Source of the DNA: Craterostigma plantagineum
Taxonomy: Eukaryota > Streptophyta > Magnoliopsida > Lamiales > Linderniaceae
Length of the DNA stretch: 64,000 bases
Direction: 5' to 3'
Assembly: GCA_027422505.1 (NCBI GenBank)
Contig: JAPQWV010000017.1
Span: 13,331,501-13,395,500, forward strand
Positions within the stretch are counted from its first letter, which is position 1. Each line of letters begins with the position of its first letter. A program made the translations under genes and the position numbers. The notes under the pieces were generated by a model that was given only the letters and a program-made list of their open reading frames with translations, was not told the origin of the DNA and ran no database searches. Positions 34,589-46,289 of this stretch are shown here, piece by piece.

Positions 34589-36056
34589 GGCGGGAATAAG
34601 CTAGGAGATCCGGTTGCGTGATGAATGAGAAAAAGAAGATGGACAAGAAGAAGAAGAAGAAGAAGAAGAAGAAGAATGTAAGGAGGATCACAGGGTCATG
34701 ATGGTTGTTGGTGCTTGAAAGATTCTATTTAGCTTTCCTTTCTCCTTTTCCTTAGGGTTTATTTCAATAGAGAGGTTTTGAAGTAGAGATCAAGGGCGAT
34801 TAATCTATATGGATGGTGAGGAATTTACTGAGACCTATATATTGTTTTGTTTACTGTTTCTTAGTATTCTCGAATAGGATGGACCGGACAATGTCTGTCT
34901 GTGTATGTTCTTTTGTGTGTGGGATGATAGATATAAGGTTTGAAAAAGGTTAAGGCTACGGCTGAGAAATTGATGAATTATTTTAGTTGGATACTTTTGG
35001 TCACTGATGAAACGATGAGCACATCATGAGTGTGAAAATGTGCTCATTTTCGGTGGATATCGAGAGAAGAAATTTAGAAAAGGGACAAACGTTAAAGCGT
35101 CGTACGTGTATTATTGGTTTTTCTTTTTGTTTTCTTTTTTTCGTCTCGTGTTTGAATAGTAACTATCGTATTCGAGTTCTATTATTAAGACGGGGCTTGA
35201 ACACGTAATTATCATAATTCAATTAATATTTATCATATCGATAAATTAAATTAACAACTCCTATGTTATAGAAAATAAGAAGAGAATAGTCATATAACAT
35301 ATTATTTATCTTAATACCTATCTTGACATCAAAAACAATATATCTTTGGTCTCATAAAATTCAATGTTATTATATTATGCACCAATCCAATGAAAAACGA
35401 GCAACAATCATGGATTTCTTCGTCAGGTAAATAATTAAAAACTACTGCAGCATGTCAATTATTGATCTAATAATGGCTACTGAACATTAAAAAGAATTAA
35501 TTATTAGCCAAATTGGAGTGTAGATGTCGTAATTATGTCTTTGATTTCATCTTTATATCAAGCTACCATTTTCCAAAATGAGCATTCTCTTCTTATTGAT
35601 TTTTGGCGAAATTATAAATTGGACCCCTAAGTATATCTTGTTATGAATTTTACATCATTATATTTTATTATTACAAAAGTAAACCACTAACTCAGACTAT
35701 CCAGTCAGAAGATAGTTAGTTATGTATCAGATTCTTCTCCACAAAATAAGTTTAGTTTGAATTCCTACACGGTGGCATCCCAAGTAAAGAGGCTTTATGA
35801 CCAGTTACAACGTGTGAAAATCAAAGTGTAAATAACAGGATTTTTTATGGAAGTCCGAACGTGAAAGGTTCCATTTAATCCAACCAAGTGGAATTACAAA
35901 GGATCGTTAAATTAACTTTGATTAAGAGAGAGACTCGAGATAAACACTAGAACCCTAGTTTAGCAAATATTTTGCCTTGATTTAAATTCTTCGATTCAAA
36001 ATTAAGCTCCATCGACGAAGTTCGCGATATCACCACCCACACAATAATGTGAAAAT
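34589..36056. other. Upstream region of the ZIP gene with CTT-rich leader
   Basis: Positions 34,645-34,677 are a GAA microsatellite, read as CTT repeats on the ZIP strand about 60-90 bases before its ATG and so probably in its 5' UTR. The rest is AT-rich with no gene. No clear TATA box or zinc-response element was identified with confidence. Confidence 0.5.
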
Positions 36057-36104
36057 CACTATAATTGTCGCCTATAATTGTCGAAAGCCTCCGGCGACGG
36101 TTTC

Positions 36105-38291
36105 TGTGGCGCCCCGCCCTTTACTTACCATTTCTAACACTAACTTACGTGGCTAATATTAGTATAAAGAGATTAGTACGTGAAAACGTGGGAAAATTTT
36201 TCCTTTTATATAAAGGAATTCGTCCTGTACATATCAAAATATCACTTCCAACCTAATTACATAGGATGGTTTCCTATTTTCAACAAAAGAAATCCTAACT
36301 TCCGCCCCACAGGTCGCATTCATGTACACACCACCCTTAAAAGTCGCTGGAAGCTTCAAAGAGTAGCCTTGCCGTCGTAGGCGATCACGTACCGTGGTCG
36401 CGTGGACCTATAACACATACACACATGGGATGGGCTATAAAGCTCAGTAAGTAGGAGTGATGCATGCCGTGCACGTGTCACATTTGCAAAGGCATCCGCG
36501 CCAATGCATTCAGACCTTAGCAGAATCAAACTCAATCTCATATATCTCAGGGCCCTCGACTAACTTACTATGCACCATTTTCAGAGCTCAAATCCAAGGA
36601 CAAATGGTCCAGCAATCCACAATGGGTGATGAACCACAAAGTACTAGTCACACATTTCGGCCCAATTCGCACTGGGATGCATGACGGTCCCCATTCGGCC
36701 CAATGGGTACTTGCTGTTCCGCGGACGCCCACGCTGGTAGCCCACTCTGAGGTCGGCAACACCAGAGATACTCTCGGTGTCGCTCCCTCCCTCAGATCGC
36801 CTCCTCCAGGTCGCACCTACCGCAATTCAGGGCGTTTTGCCCAAATAGTAAATGTATATATCCGACGACATACCGGGTCGTCATGGTGTCATAGAAGCAG
36901 TCCTGACTCAACTGTCAGTCGACATCAAATGCCTATATCGGTAAATACCATCGCTTTCAAGCGACATTATACTATGAATAAGCTCATCTCATAATTCCCA
37001 TGCATGTCATGTATGCATGTATTGATGCTCATGTGAACAGTACCGAAATTCATGCCATGTCATCACATGTAGCAAATAATTCACGTCATGTAATAATCCA
37101 CACAATTTCATAGAAGCAGATTAGCCACGTAATTTACGTTCATACAAACAATTTACGTGTTGTAGTTGAAATTCCCACTTACCTGTCGTCCGTAGATGTT
37201 AGCTAGAAATCCGGTGAATTTCCTAATCTCGACCTTAAGCGCAAAATTATAAGGTCAGTATACTACTTATTAAAATCAAGTCAACCTACGAAAATAAATA
37301 AATAAGTATCTATGGCTTTGCGAATTCTAGAAACCCTAATTCGTGAAATATGCTAATTTGCGAAGTGGTATAATTCGTCAAGTAGCTCGGGTTCGCCAAG
37401 TAGGGTTTACTAAATTTGCTCTAGTTCGCAAAGTGCCATGAGAACTTCACGATTCGCCAACTTTGACTTCGCGAAGTGGCCCTCCCCTGACCCACGAAGT
37501 AGGCTTCGTGAAGTTGGCTCACTTCTTTAGGATTCGCTAACTTTGGGTTCGTCAAATGGGATTCGCCAAGTTGAGTCAAGTTCGCCAAATAAGGTTCGCT
37601 AAATTCATCAAGCTCGACTCCGCGAAGTGTCTCTAGGTCACTCACAATTCGTAAACCTCTCATGGCCGCTCGATTCGCGAAGTACTCCGGGTTCGCGAAG
37701 TGAGATTCTCTTAGTTCGCGAATCCTCACCTAATTCGCCGAGTTTGGGAATTCGTGAAGCTCCTTGGTTTGCGAAGTGTAGGGTTCGTGAAGTTCATCCA
37801 GTTCGCCAAGTAGGATTTGCCAAGTTTGACTTCGTGAAATGGCACACTCATGACCCGTGAACTTCATGAGTTCGCGAAGTGTCTCTTGATTTGCCAATTT
37901 CAGTTCACGAGGTAGCTAGGGTTCGTGACTTGGGGTTTGTGAAGTTCATACTTCACATCTTGTACAAACACGTTTCTTATTTCAAGTGTTAGAATCCCTT
38001 GATCAAAAGTCTACCCTTCTCAATAACAGTATGAATTTCTTAAGGAATTTAGCCATTCTAAATTCTTTAAAAACTGAACTTGTATAAGAACTTAGGCAAG
38101 TAATATTTTTCGCATCCTACACCCCCTAGCATACACGACCTTACACACTTAAAATTCTCAAAACCCTAATCAGTTTCAGATTTTCGTACTTAATAACTTC
38201 CTAAGCATTTAAACTCTTGGAGACCCTTTAAAATTTTATCTCATGTAACCGTATGTTAATATCTAAAGAAAATAGTCAAATACCAAGAGCA
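36105..38291 (-). repeat. 3' part of the gypsy LTR with TTCGCGAAGT motif array
   Basis: This is the downstream two-thirds of the 3' LTR. Between about 37,330 and 37,950 it is packed with variants of TTCGCGAAGT, TTCGCCAAGT and TTCGTGAAGT, a short palindrome-based motif in both orientations. Related motifs recur at 39,385-39,530 and 42,575-42,720. No coding function is supported for the short ORFs within. Confidence 0.75.
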
Positions 38292-39372
38292 AGTCAGGCA
38301 TCGGCTTACAAACGTCGCTATTTCTTTTTCATTCTTGGCCACCAATAATTGGTTCATAAGTCTCTATACATCTTCATCGCTCCTGGGTGGATTGAGTAAA
38401 CCGTGGCATGAGCTTTCGTCATAATTGTCTTCCGAAGCTCCGTGTCATTGGGAATATATATGCAATCTCTGTAGTATAAACCTCCGTCTTCTCGTATCTC
38501 ATAATCTGATGGTCTCTGTTCAGGTGGTGTTTCTTTCACTTTTAGACATAGTTCGTCGATCTCTTGCGCCTTTGGGATTTGTTCCATTAATGTTGGTGGA
38601 GGGTTAACACTACTAGTCGTGCTTCAACTTCGCCCACTGGTACAATTTCTACTTCAAGTCGTTGCAACTCCGCACTTGCAGTTTTTCGGCTTAAAGCGCC
38701 CGCCACTACATTTGCTTTTCCAGGATGGTAAATGATTACACAGTCATAATCTTTAAACAATTCTAGCCATCGCCGCTGTCTCATATTTAACTCCTTCTGA
38801 GTGAAGAAGTATTTTAAACTCTTGTGGTCTGTGAAAAATTCGCAGTGTTCGCCGTACAGATAATGCATCCATATTTTCAAGGCAAAAACAACTGCGGGGA
38901 GTTCTAGGTCATGTGTTGGGTAATTCTTCTCGTAATCTTTTGACTGTCGCGAGGCATACGCAACAACATTCCTTTTGTGCAATTTAACGCATCCCAGTCC
39001 GTTCTTGGACGCATCGCTGTTTACGGAAAATCCTCCGGTTCATGTGGGTATTGTCAAGACTGAGGCCAAGGTGAGTCGTCTTTTCAATTCTTGAAAGCTT
39101 TGTTCGCACTCATCACTCCAATGGAATTGAGTATTCTTATTGGTCAGCTTCGTCAATGTTTTTGCGATTTTCGAAAAGTCCTTGATGAATTTTCTGTAGT
39201 ATCCCGCCAATCCAAGAAAACTTCGTACTTCTGTTATGTTCGTTCGTCGCGGCCAATTGTTGATAGCTTCTATCTTGCTCGGGTCTACCGAAATTCCTGC
39301 TCCCGAAATGATATGTCCAAGAAACGCGACATGATCCACCCAAAATTCACATTTCTTGAACTTGGTGAATTA
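38291..39372 (-). pseudogene. Gypsy RT/RNase H fragment, copy A
   Basis: The minus strand encodes [55 protein letters not shown] (end of RT), then [15 protein letters not shown] RNase H sequence with [14 protein letters not shown] and [13 protein letters not shown], and the start of the integrase zinc region (HATVYSIHPGAMKMYRDL, YWWPRMKKEIATFV, SRCLTC). A TGA follows MYRDL. It joins LTR sequence on both sides, at about 38,291 and 39,372. It lacks the RT catalytic core, so it is non-functional. Copy B (41,524-42,560) has the same LTR junction and the same TGA. Confidence 0.85.
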
Positions 39373-40366
39373 TGAGCATTTCTCGCCAAGTAGGATTTGC
39401 CAAGCTTGACTTCGTGAAATGGCACACCCATGACCCGCGAACTTCATAAGTTCGCGAAGTGTCTCTTGATTCGCCAATTTCAGTTCACGAGGTAGCTAGG
39501 GTTCGTGACTTGGGTTTGTGAAGTTCATACTTCACGATCTTGTACAAACACGTTTCTTATTTTAAGTGTTAGAATCCCTCTATCAGAAGTCTAACCTTCT
39601 CAAGATCAGTATGAATTTCTTAAGGAATTTAACCATTCTAAATTCTTTAAAAACTGAACTTGTATAAGAACTTAGGCAAATGATAATTTTCGCATCCTAC
39701 ACCCCCTAGCATACACGACCTTACGCACTTAAAATTCTCAAAACCCTAGTCAGTTTCAGATTTTCGTACTTAATAACTTCCTAAGCATTTTAAATCTTGG
39801 AGAGCTTCTAAATATTATCTCAGGTAATCGTATGTTAATATCTAAAGAAAATAGTCAAATACCAAGATTAAGAGAGATTATACCTTTCCAGCACTATTAT
39901 GTCGAATTCCTTCTATGGTTTATTGCTCAGCTTTCGTTGGATGATCACCTTATGGCAATGTTTCTTACTCAAAGATTTTATATATTAAAGGGTCCTTGAT
40001 AAACATTAAACTATCAAAAGTTTCCCATGATGGGACATGTGATGACGATTATTCCCTTACTCTTAAGTAACTTAATCTTTATCACTTGGGCTTAACTTAA
40101 ATGGAGCCCAACCGTATCATGCTCCAAATTTTAACTCTTATTATTAATATTTCAGTTCGAATTTCCTGTAGCCAATTTAGTCATTTTTCTTACCCAAAAA
40201 TTACATGCCTTTATAAGAAACTATTCTTAAGTCTCAACCCCATTTCCCACCAAGTTAGAATTCATCACAGCATATAATTAAATAAGCATGAAATGTGTAG
40301 TCACGTAATCACATAATATGCATGCAAAGTTATTGATCAACTTACTTGCGGGACCCGGGTATTACA
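39373..40366 (-). repeat. Gypsy LTR start segment, inner copy
   Basis: On the minus strand this begins TGTAATACCCGGGTCCCG at 40,366, immediately after the purine-rich GGTGGGTGAGGA tract that ends the internal region. About 500 bp of it (39,385-39,866) repeats 37,795-38,291, and all of it is nearly identical to 42,561-43,558. Confidence 0.82.
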
Positions 40367-40402
40367 TCCTCACCCACCTTAAAAGGGATTTCGCTCCCGA
40401 AA

Positions 40403-41547
40403 TCAGGTAGGGAGAAATAGCTCAGGGTAGCGATTCCTCATATCATCTTCTCGTTCCCACGTCGCTTCTTCTGTGGACTGATCTTGCCATAGCACATTTA
40501 CTAATGAAATCTTTTTATTTCGTAATCGCTTTATGTCATACATTAGGATTTCTATTGGCTTCTCCTCATAACTCAAGTCTGGCTTGAGTTGCTGATGGTA
40601 GACTTCGTTATTCAACACATGGCTTGGATCTGCGACGTACTTTCGCAGCGTCGATACGTGAAAGACATCATGGACTTGAGCTAGCGAAGCGGGTAATTCG
40701 AGCTGGTATGCTACTTCGCCAACTTCCTTAAGGCTCAGCTTGCCCTTCTTCCCGAACCGCTTTACACCTTTCATTGGGATACCTTCAGAAATACCCAGTC
40801 ATCTACTGCAAATTCCAAAGGCCTACGCTTTTGGTCTTGCATAGTTTCTCTGTCCGCTTTGAGCTGTTCTCATCTTTTCTCGTATCTTCGATATGGCTTC
40901 TGTCATTTCTTGCACTAAGTCAGGACCTATCACACGTTCTCCAACCTCATCCCAATGGGTTGGAGATCTGCACTTACGCCCGTATAGAGCTTCATATTGG
41001 CCATTCCGATAGTCGAGTGGTAGCTGTTATTGTATGAAAAATCTATCAACGACAAGTACTTACTCCAACTTCCTTTAAAATCAAGTACGCAAGCCCTCAT
41101 CATATCTTCCAAGGTTTGGATAGTTCGCTCTGCCTGCCCATTAGTCTGGGTATGATAGGCAGTGCTGAAGGATAGCTTGGTCCCCATGGCTTTCTGTAGG
41201 CTCCTACAAATCTTGGATAGAAACCTTGAGTCTCTGTCAGAAATTATTGACATTGGGACCCCGTGAAGTCGAACGATTTCTTGAATGTACACTTCTGCGT
41301 ATCGCTCTAAGGAAAAGGTTGAATTGATTGGCATAAAGTGAGCGGTCTTGGTCAACCTATCAACTATGACCCAAATAGCATCGTTGCCTTTCACAGTTTT
41401 CGGCAGGCCGACGACGAAGTCCATTGTAATGTGGTCCCACTTCCATTTGGGTACTGTAGGGATTGCAAAGTTCCTGTCGGTCGTTGGTGCTCCGCCTTTA
41501 TCTGTTGGCAAGTCAGACATCGGCTTGGCCACCAATAATTGGTTCAT
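40403..41547 (-). pseudogene. Gypsy integrase with chromodomain-like C-terminus
   Basis: Integrase inserts element DNA. The zinc region ends with YWWP then SRCLTCQQIKAEHQRP, followed after a frameshift by KWKWDHITMDFVVGLP. The catalytic triad is visible: Asp in WVIVDRLTKTAHF, Asp in IISDRDSRFLSK and Glu in TNGQAERTIQTLEDMMRA. The C-terminal frame (40,774-40,403) has GEVAYQLELPASLAQVHDVF, HVSTLRKYV and LWQDQSTEEATWEREDDMR, the chromodomain-like tail of Tekay/Del chromoviruses, thought to guide insertion into heterochromatin. Relative to copy A, a 29-bp deletion removes RMKKEIATFV from the zinc domain. A further break lies between 40,780 and 40,930. Confidence 0.88.
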
Positions 41548-42560
41548 AAGTCTCTATACATCTTCATCGCTCCTGGGTGGATTGAGTAAACCGTGGCATG
41601 AGCTTTCGTCATAATTGTCTTCCGAAGCTCCGTGTCATTGGGAATATATATGCAAACTCTGTAGTATAAACCTCCGTCTTCTCGTATCTCATAATCTGAT
41701 GGTCTGTGTTCAGGTGGTGTTTCTTTCACTTTTAGACATAGTTCGTCGATCTCTTGCGCCTTTGTGATTTGCTCTATTAATGTTGGTGGAGGGTTAACAC
41801 TACTAGTCGTGCTTCAACTTCGCCCACTGGTACAATTTCTACTTCGAGTCGCTGCAACTCCGCACTTGCAGTTTTTCGGCTTAAAGCGCCCGCCACTACA
41901 TTTGCTTTTCCAGGATGGTAAATGATTACACAGTCATAATCTTTAAACAATTCTAGCCATCGCCGTTGTCTCATATTTAACTCCTTCTGAGTGAAGAAGT
42001 ATTTTAAACTCTTGTGGTCTGTGAAAAATTCGCAGTGTTCGTCGTACAGATAATGCCTCCATATTTTCAAGGCAAAAACAACTGCGAGGAGTTCTAGGTC
42101 ATGTGTTGGGTAATTCTTCTCGTAATCTTTTCACTGTCGCGAGGCATACGCAACAACATTCCTTTTGTGCAATTTAACGCATCCCAATCCGTTCTTGGAC
42201 GCATTGCTGTTTACGGAAAATCCTCCGGTTCCTGTGGGTATTGTCAAGACTGAGGCCAAGGTGAGTCGTCTTTTCAATTCTTGAAAGCTTTGTTCGCACT
42301 CATCACTCCAATGGAATTGAGTATTCTTATTGGTCAGCTTCGTCAATGTTTTTGCGATTTTTGAAAAGTCCTTGATGAATTTTCTGTAGTATCTCGCCAA
42401 TCCAAGAAAACTTCGTACTTCTGTTATGTTCGTTCGTCGCGGCCAATTGTTGATAGCTTCTATCTTGCTCGGACCTACCGAAATTCCTGCTCCCGAAATG
42501 ATATGTCCAAGAAACGCGACATGATCCACCCAAAATTCACATTTCTTGAACTTGGTGAAT
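41524..42560 (-). pseudogene. Gypsy RT/RNase H fragment, copy B
   Basis: Nearly identical to copy [35 protein letters not shown], then RNase [15 protein letters not shown] and [16 protein letters not shown]. It carries the same TGA after MYRDL and the same fusion to LTR sequence near 42,560, so these lesions predate the duplication. Small differences (for example SVDP against SVGP and GLAGYY against GLARYY) arose afterwards. Confidence 0.86.
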
Positions 42561-43558
42561 TATGAGCATTTCTCGCCAAGTAGGATTTGCCAAGCTTGAC
42601 TTCGTGAAATGGCACACCCATGACCCGCGAACTTCATAAGTTCGCGAAGTGTCTCTTGATTCGCCAATTTCAGTTCACGAGGTAGCTAGGGTTCGTGACT
42701 TGGGGTTTGTGAAGTTCATACTTCACGATCTTGTACAAACACGTTTCTTATTTTAAGTGTTAAAATCCCTCGATCAGAAGTCTAACCTTCTCAAGATCAG
42801 TATGAATTTCTTAAGGAATTTAACCATTCTAAATTCTTTAAAAACTGAACTTGTATAAGAACTTAGGCAAATGATAATTTTCGCATCCTACACCCCCTAG
42901 CATACACGACCTTACACACTTAAAATTCTCAAAACCCTAATCAGTTTCAGGTTTTCGTACTTAATAACTTCCTAAGCATTTTAAATCTTGGAGACCTTCT
43001 AAATATTATCTCAGGTAATCGTATGTTAATATCTAAAGAAAATAGTCAAATACCAAGAGTAAGAGAGATTATACCTTTCCAGCACTATTATGTCGAATTC
43101 CTTCTATGGTTTATTGCTCAGCTTTCGTTGGATGATCACCTTATGGCAACGTTTACTCAAAGCTTTTATATATTAAAGGGATCTTGATAAACATTAAACA
43201 ATCGAAAGTTTCCCATTATGGGACATGTGATGACGTTTATTCCCTTACTCTTAAGTAACTTAATCTTTATCTTATCACTTGGGCTTAATTTAAATGGAGC
43301 CCAATTGTATCATGCTCCAAATTTTAACTCTTATTATTAATATTCTAGTTCGAATTTCCTATAGCTAATTTAGTCATTTTCTTACCCAAAAATTACATGC
43401 CTTTATACGAAATTATTCTTAAGTCTCAATCCCATTTCCCACCAAGTTAGAATTCATGACAGCATATAATTAAATAAGCATGAATTGTGTAGTCACGTAA
43501 TCACATAATATACATGCAAATTTATTGGCCAACTTACTTGCGGGACCCGGGTATTACA
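42561..43558 (-). repeat. Gypsy LTR start segment, outer copy
   Basis: On the minus strand it begins TGTAATACCCGGGTCCCG at 43,558, next to target duplication GTTTC. It is fused at 42,561 to RT sequence, so the rest of the LTR, the leader, gag and protease were lost in a single deletion or recombination. Confidence 0.83.
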
Positions 43559-43563
43559 GTTTC

Positions 43564-44000
43564 CTCTCTAAAAACAGTCGCCTATACACTTTTTTATTTT
43601 ATTTTTTTTAAATATGAACTTAGGCGACGGTTTCTAGTCCAAAACCGTCGCCTATAATTGTCGAAAGCCTCCGGCGACGGTTTCCTCTCTAAAACAGTCT
43701 CCTATAAACGTTTGTATTTTATTTTTTTTAAATATGAAAATGGAAGCTTTTCAAAAATGTTTGTTTCGAAATTTTGGGTTTTCCGACCTTAATTTCTATG
43801 CGATTTCATAGCTTAGTGTTGTGTTATATTTGATTTGGCGTTGATATTGAGCATAATCTTTGTGAAAATTAGGTTTTTTTAAATAATTTTGCACAATTTG
43901 AGATTTTGGCCGAATTTGGGGCGATTTCCGCACGACCTCTCCTCTCTTGGCGATCGACCACGACTCTTTCCCGGTGATTCCTAGCTACGAGAACATGGTA
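43564..44000. other. CACTA internal sequence, left of the nested solo LTR
   Basis: It contains inverted copies of the GGCGACGGTTTC motif at 43,622-43,690 and a stretch (43,730-43,920) that is repeated in diverged form at 46,340-46,540. No gene. Confidence 0.6.
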
Positions 44001-46289
44001 TGTTGGGGATGTGCCATCGGAATGCCATTCGAGGATGTAATGAATAGGTGGCATGTATTTAATAATCGATGTATTATTCGTTATGTATTTGAATAATGTA
44101 TTCTTATACGTATTAATGGAATTTATACTTCATAATTTATTCTTCAAAAAGGCATATTATTTATTTACCTATAAAGTCTTACTAGGCATCCGGTGAGACG
44201 GTAAATAAATAAATCCCATATATCGTGAGTTTATTCACCGATTCTCATAGGATGAGAGAGGGGCACCAGTGAGCTATTATTCTCCGATATTAAATTAGTC
44301 CATAAGTCTTAGACCTCAGTAGGGTGACTGAGCGTCAATTACGACTTATTTGTTGACGACTCTTATGTGGTTGTGCCAGTCATTCGCTTGGGAAGCGGGA
44401 GGTCGTAACATTGGTCTTAGTTGAATCAGGGGATTAACTTGTACTTGGACACGACTCGCAATCGACGATCACATGGGCCTTTACTCTGGGTAGCGTCAAT
44501 GATCAATCGATTGACTATAGTAGTGTGCGTGACCGAAGGGTTTTTGACGGAGTTGACTTTGGGGTCTTGAAATGTCACTAGTTTGCTAGGCCCACCTTGT
44601 TCGGGAACGAACATGGGTCGGCGGCGACATGCGGTCTTGACAACAAAGGGTAACTGCCGTGCTTAGACTAACGTTAGGGATTCACTATCTCGTTAGTAAC
44701 TGAGATATATGTCCTATGCATATTCGGGGACGGGAAATTACGAAGTCTTCGGCCGAAGCTATAAACTGACTTACGTGGGACGTAAGGGCAGTTTAGTAAT
44801 TTCGCCAGTCACGAATTAGTCATAGAGTCGAGTCTAGTGAGTTTGACGTAACCATGACTCTCACTCGATCGGGACATTTGTGAAGGGTCTATACGTACGA
44901 CAATAATCTGTAGTCGGTTCGTAGATCGAAGATCGTACTCAACACGGGATCTATTTGGTACTGCGGGATTGGCTAGGCGCTTACCAAATTCTTGGATTCC
45001 TCCCTTGCCGGGTTGTGACGAACCAAGAGAGTCGGGCTTAAAAATGATCACTGTGATAGTGCCTAACTAATATGAGATGTAAATTAATTTAACGGACTTA
45101 GAGACGTTAATAAAATATTAAATATATGTTTTAGAAACTATATTTACATGGACGGATATTTACGGAACGAAAATGGTAATAGTTGAAGCGTAAATAGGGT
45201 TCACAATGACAAGCAAGGCTTGTCACGGTTGTGAAGCCCATCTGCAAAGTTACAGTAGCTTCAAAAATTCATATCTCACAATCTATACCTCTGATTGAGA
45301 ATCCCTTTGGTCAGAATCGAGAATGATGAGTCTTTTAACTATGATTAAAATTGCAGGTCAATCGGACATCATTTACCCCTCGATCGGATCGAAATACGAA
45401 ACTGCCGCAAAACTGTCAAAGAGTCACGGCCGTGAACACATTGTGCGTGGCCGTGACGACCGGCAGTGGCGACCAAAAATGGTGCCCGACTGTGTCACGG
45501 CCGTGACACTCATTGCCAAGGCCGTGAAGGCCTCAAAGCAATGGTCATGGCCATGACAATGGCCGTGACGAGTGGCAGAACATGTCCAATGATGAGTCAC
45601 GGCCGTGACAAGCTTGTTTGAGGCCGTGAACGCGCATCAAAACATCATTTTCTTGGCCAAACCTAATCCAATTTCGATCCTTGTTCTTATATTAGACATA
45701 TGGGACATTATTAGGTCATTTAGTGACATAATAAAAGGGAATCTAACACCTTTTGAGTCATGTAGGACATGATCTCATTTGGATTAAATTAAAAGTCATT
45801 TTCTTGGTTTGGAAATGGACTTTTAATATATTTTCTTAGAGAATTTCGTCTATAACTTGAATTAATCTCTTTCTCACTCTATCTTTGAGTTTTAGAGAGA
45901 AGTGAGAGCATTTAGGGTGATCTTTGAGAAATCCCTAATTGTTTGTGAGTTTTAGAAATCACACACATACATATACATCTCTACACAACGCTCCACACCA
46001 TCTCTAGCCATCCTTGGGGTGGTGTTGGTTTGTGGTACTTCACGGGGTCGGCGTGACTCTCTTCGGTGCAGTTCGTGAGCTAGGGAGCTAAGGATCTTCG
46101 CGACGAGGGTAATCTTCTAAACCTTAATACGTGTATACATGCGTGTTTTTCTTTATACCGAGTTTGGTCTTGTGGCGGGAACGAGGAAATTTTTTAAATT
46201 CACTCGTTCCAACGGGGAACCTGGGAGACCCATTCAATACTTCCGCTGTGTCCTGGGAGAGGCCTCGGGTCACCCGGGGTTTCCCAACA
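44001..46289. mobile_element. Solo LTR of about 2.3 kb nested in the CACTA element
   Basis: The segment starts TGTTGGGGATGTGCC and ends GGTTTCCCAACA, so its termini form the inverted repeat TGTTGGG/CCCAACA with TG...CA ends. GGTA lies just before (43,997-44,000) and just after (46,290-46,293). It has no internal coding region. The terminal sequence style is that of Ty1/copia, although 2.3 kb is long for a copia LTR. Positions 45,420-45,630 contain repeated GTCACGGCCGTGAC palindromes. Orientation is not resolved. Confidence 0.72.

Larger units (their letters stand above)
36105..43558 (-). mobile_element. Ty3/gypsy chromovirus (Tekay/Del-like), rearranged, with GTTTC target duplication
   Basis: Identical GTTTC flanks the element at 36,100-36,104 and 43,559-43,563. 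On the minus strand it starts TGTAATACCCGGGTCCCG and ends GGCGCCACA. The order from right to left is LTR start (43,558-42,561), an RT/RNase H fragment (42,560-41,524), integrase with chromodomain-like C-terminus and polypurine region (41,547-40,367), LTR start again (40,366-39,373), the RT/RNase H fragment again (39,372-38,291), and the LTR remainder (38,291-36,105). Gag, protease and most of RT are gone. Two blocks about 3.19 kb apart are almost identical, so the internal duplication is young. A TATA box (TATATAAAAG, minus) lies near 36,210. Confidence 0.88.

Noticed and set aside
36457..36994. Overlapping plus- and minus-strand ORFs of 75-122 codons
   Set aside because: They lie inside the gypsy LTR bounded by the GTTTC duplication and show no domain.
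37330..37950. CRISPR-like spaced repeats
   Set aside because: Repeats are irregular in spacing and orientation, this is a plant nuclear LTR, and no unique constant-length spacers exist.
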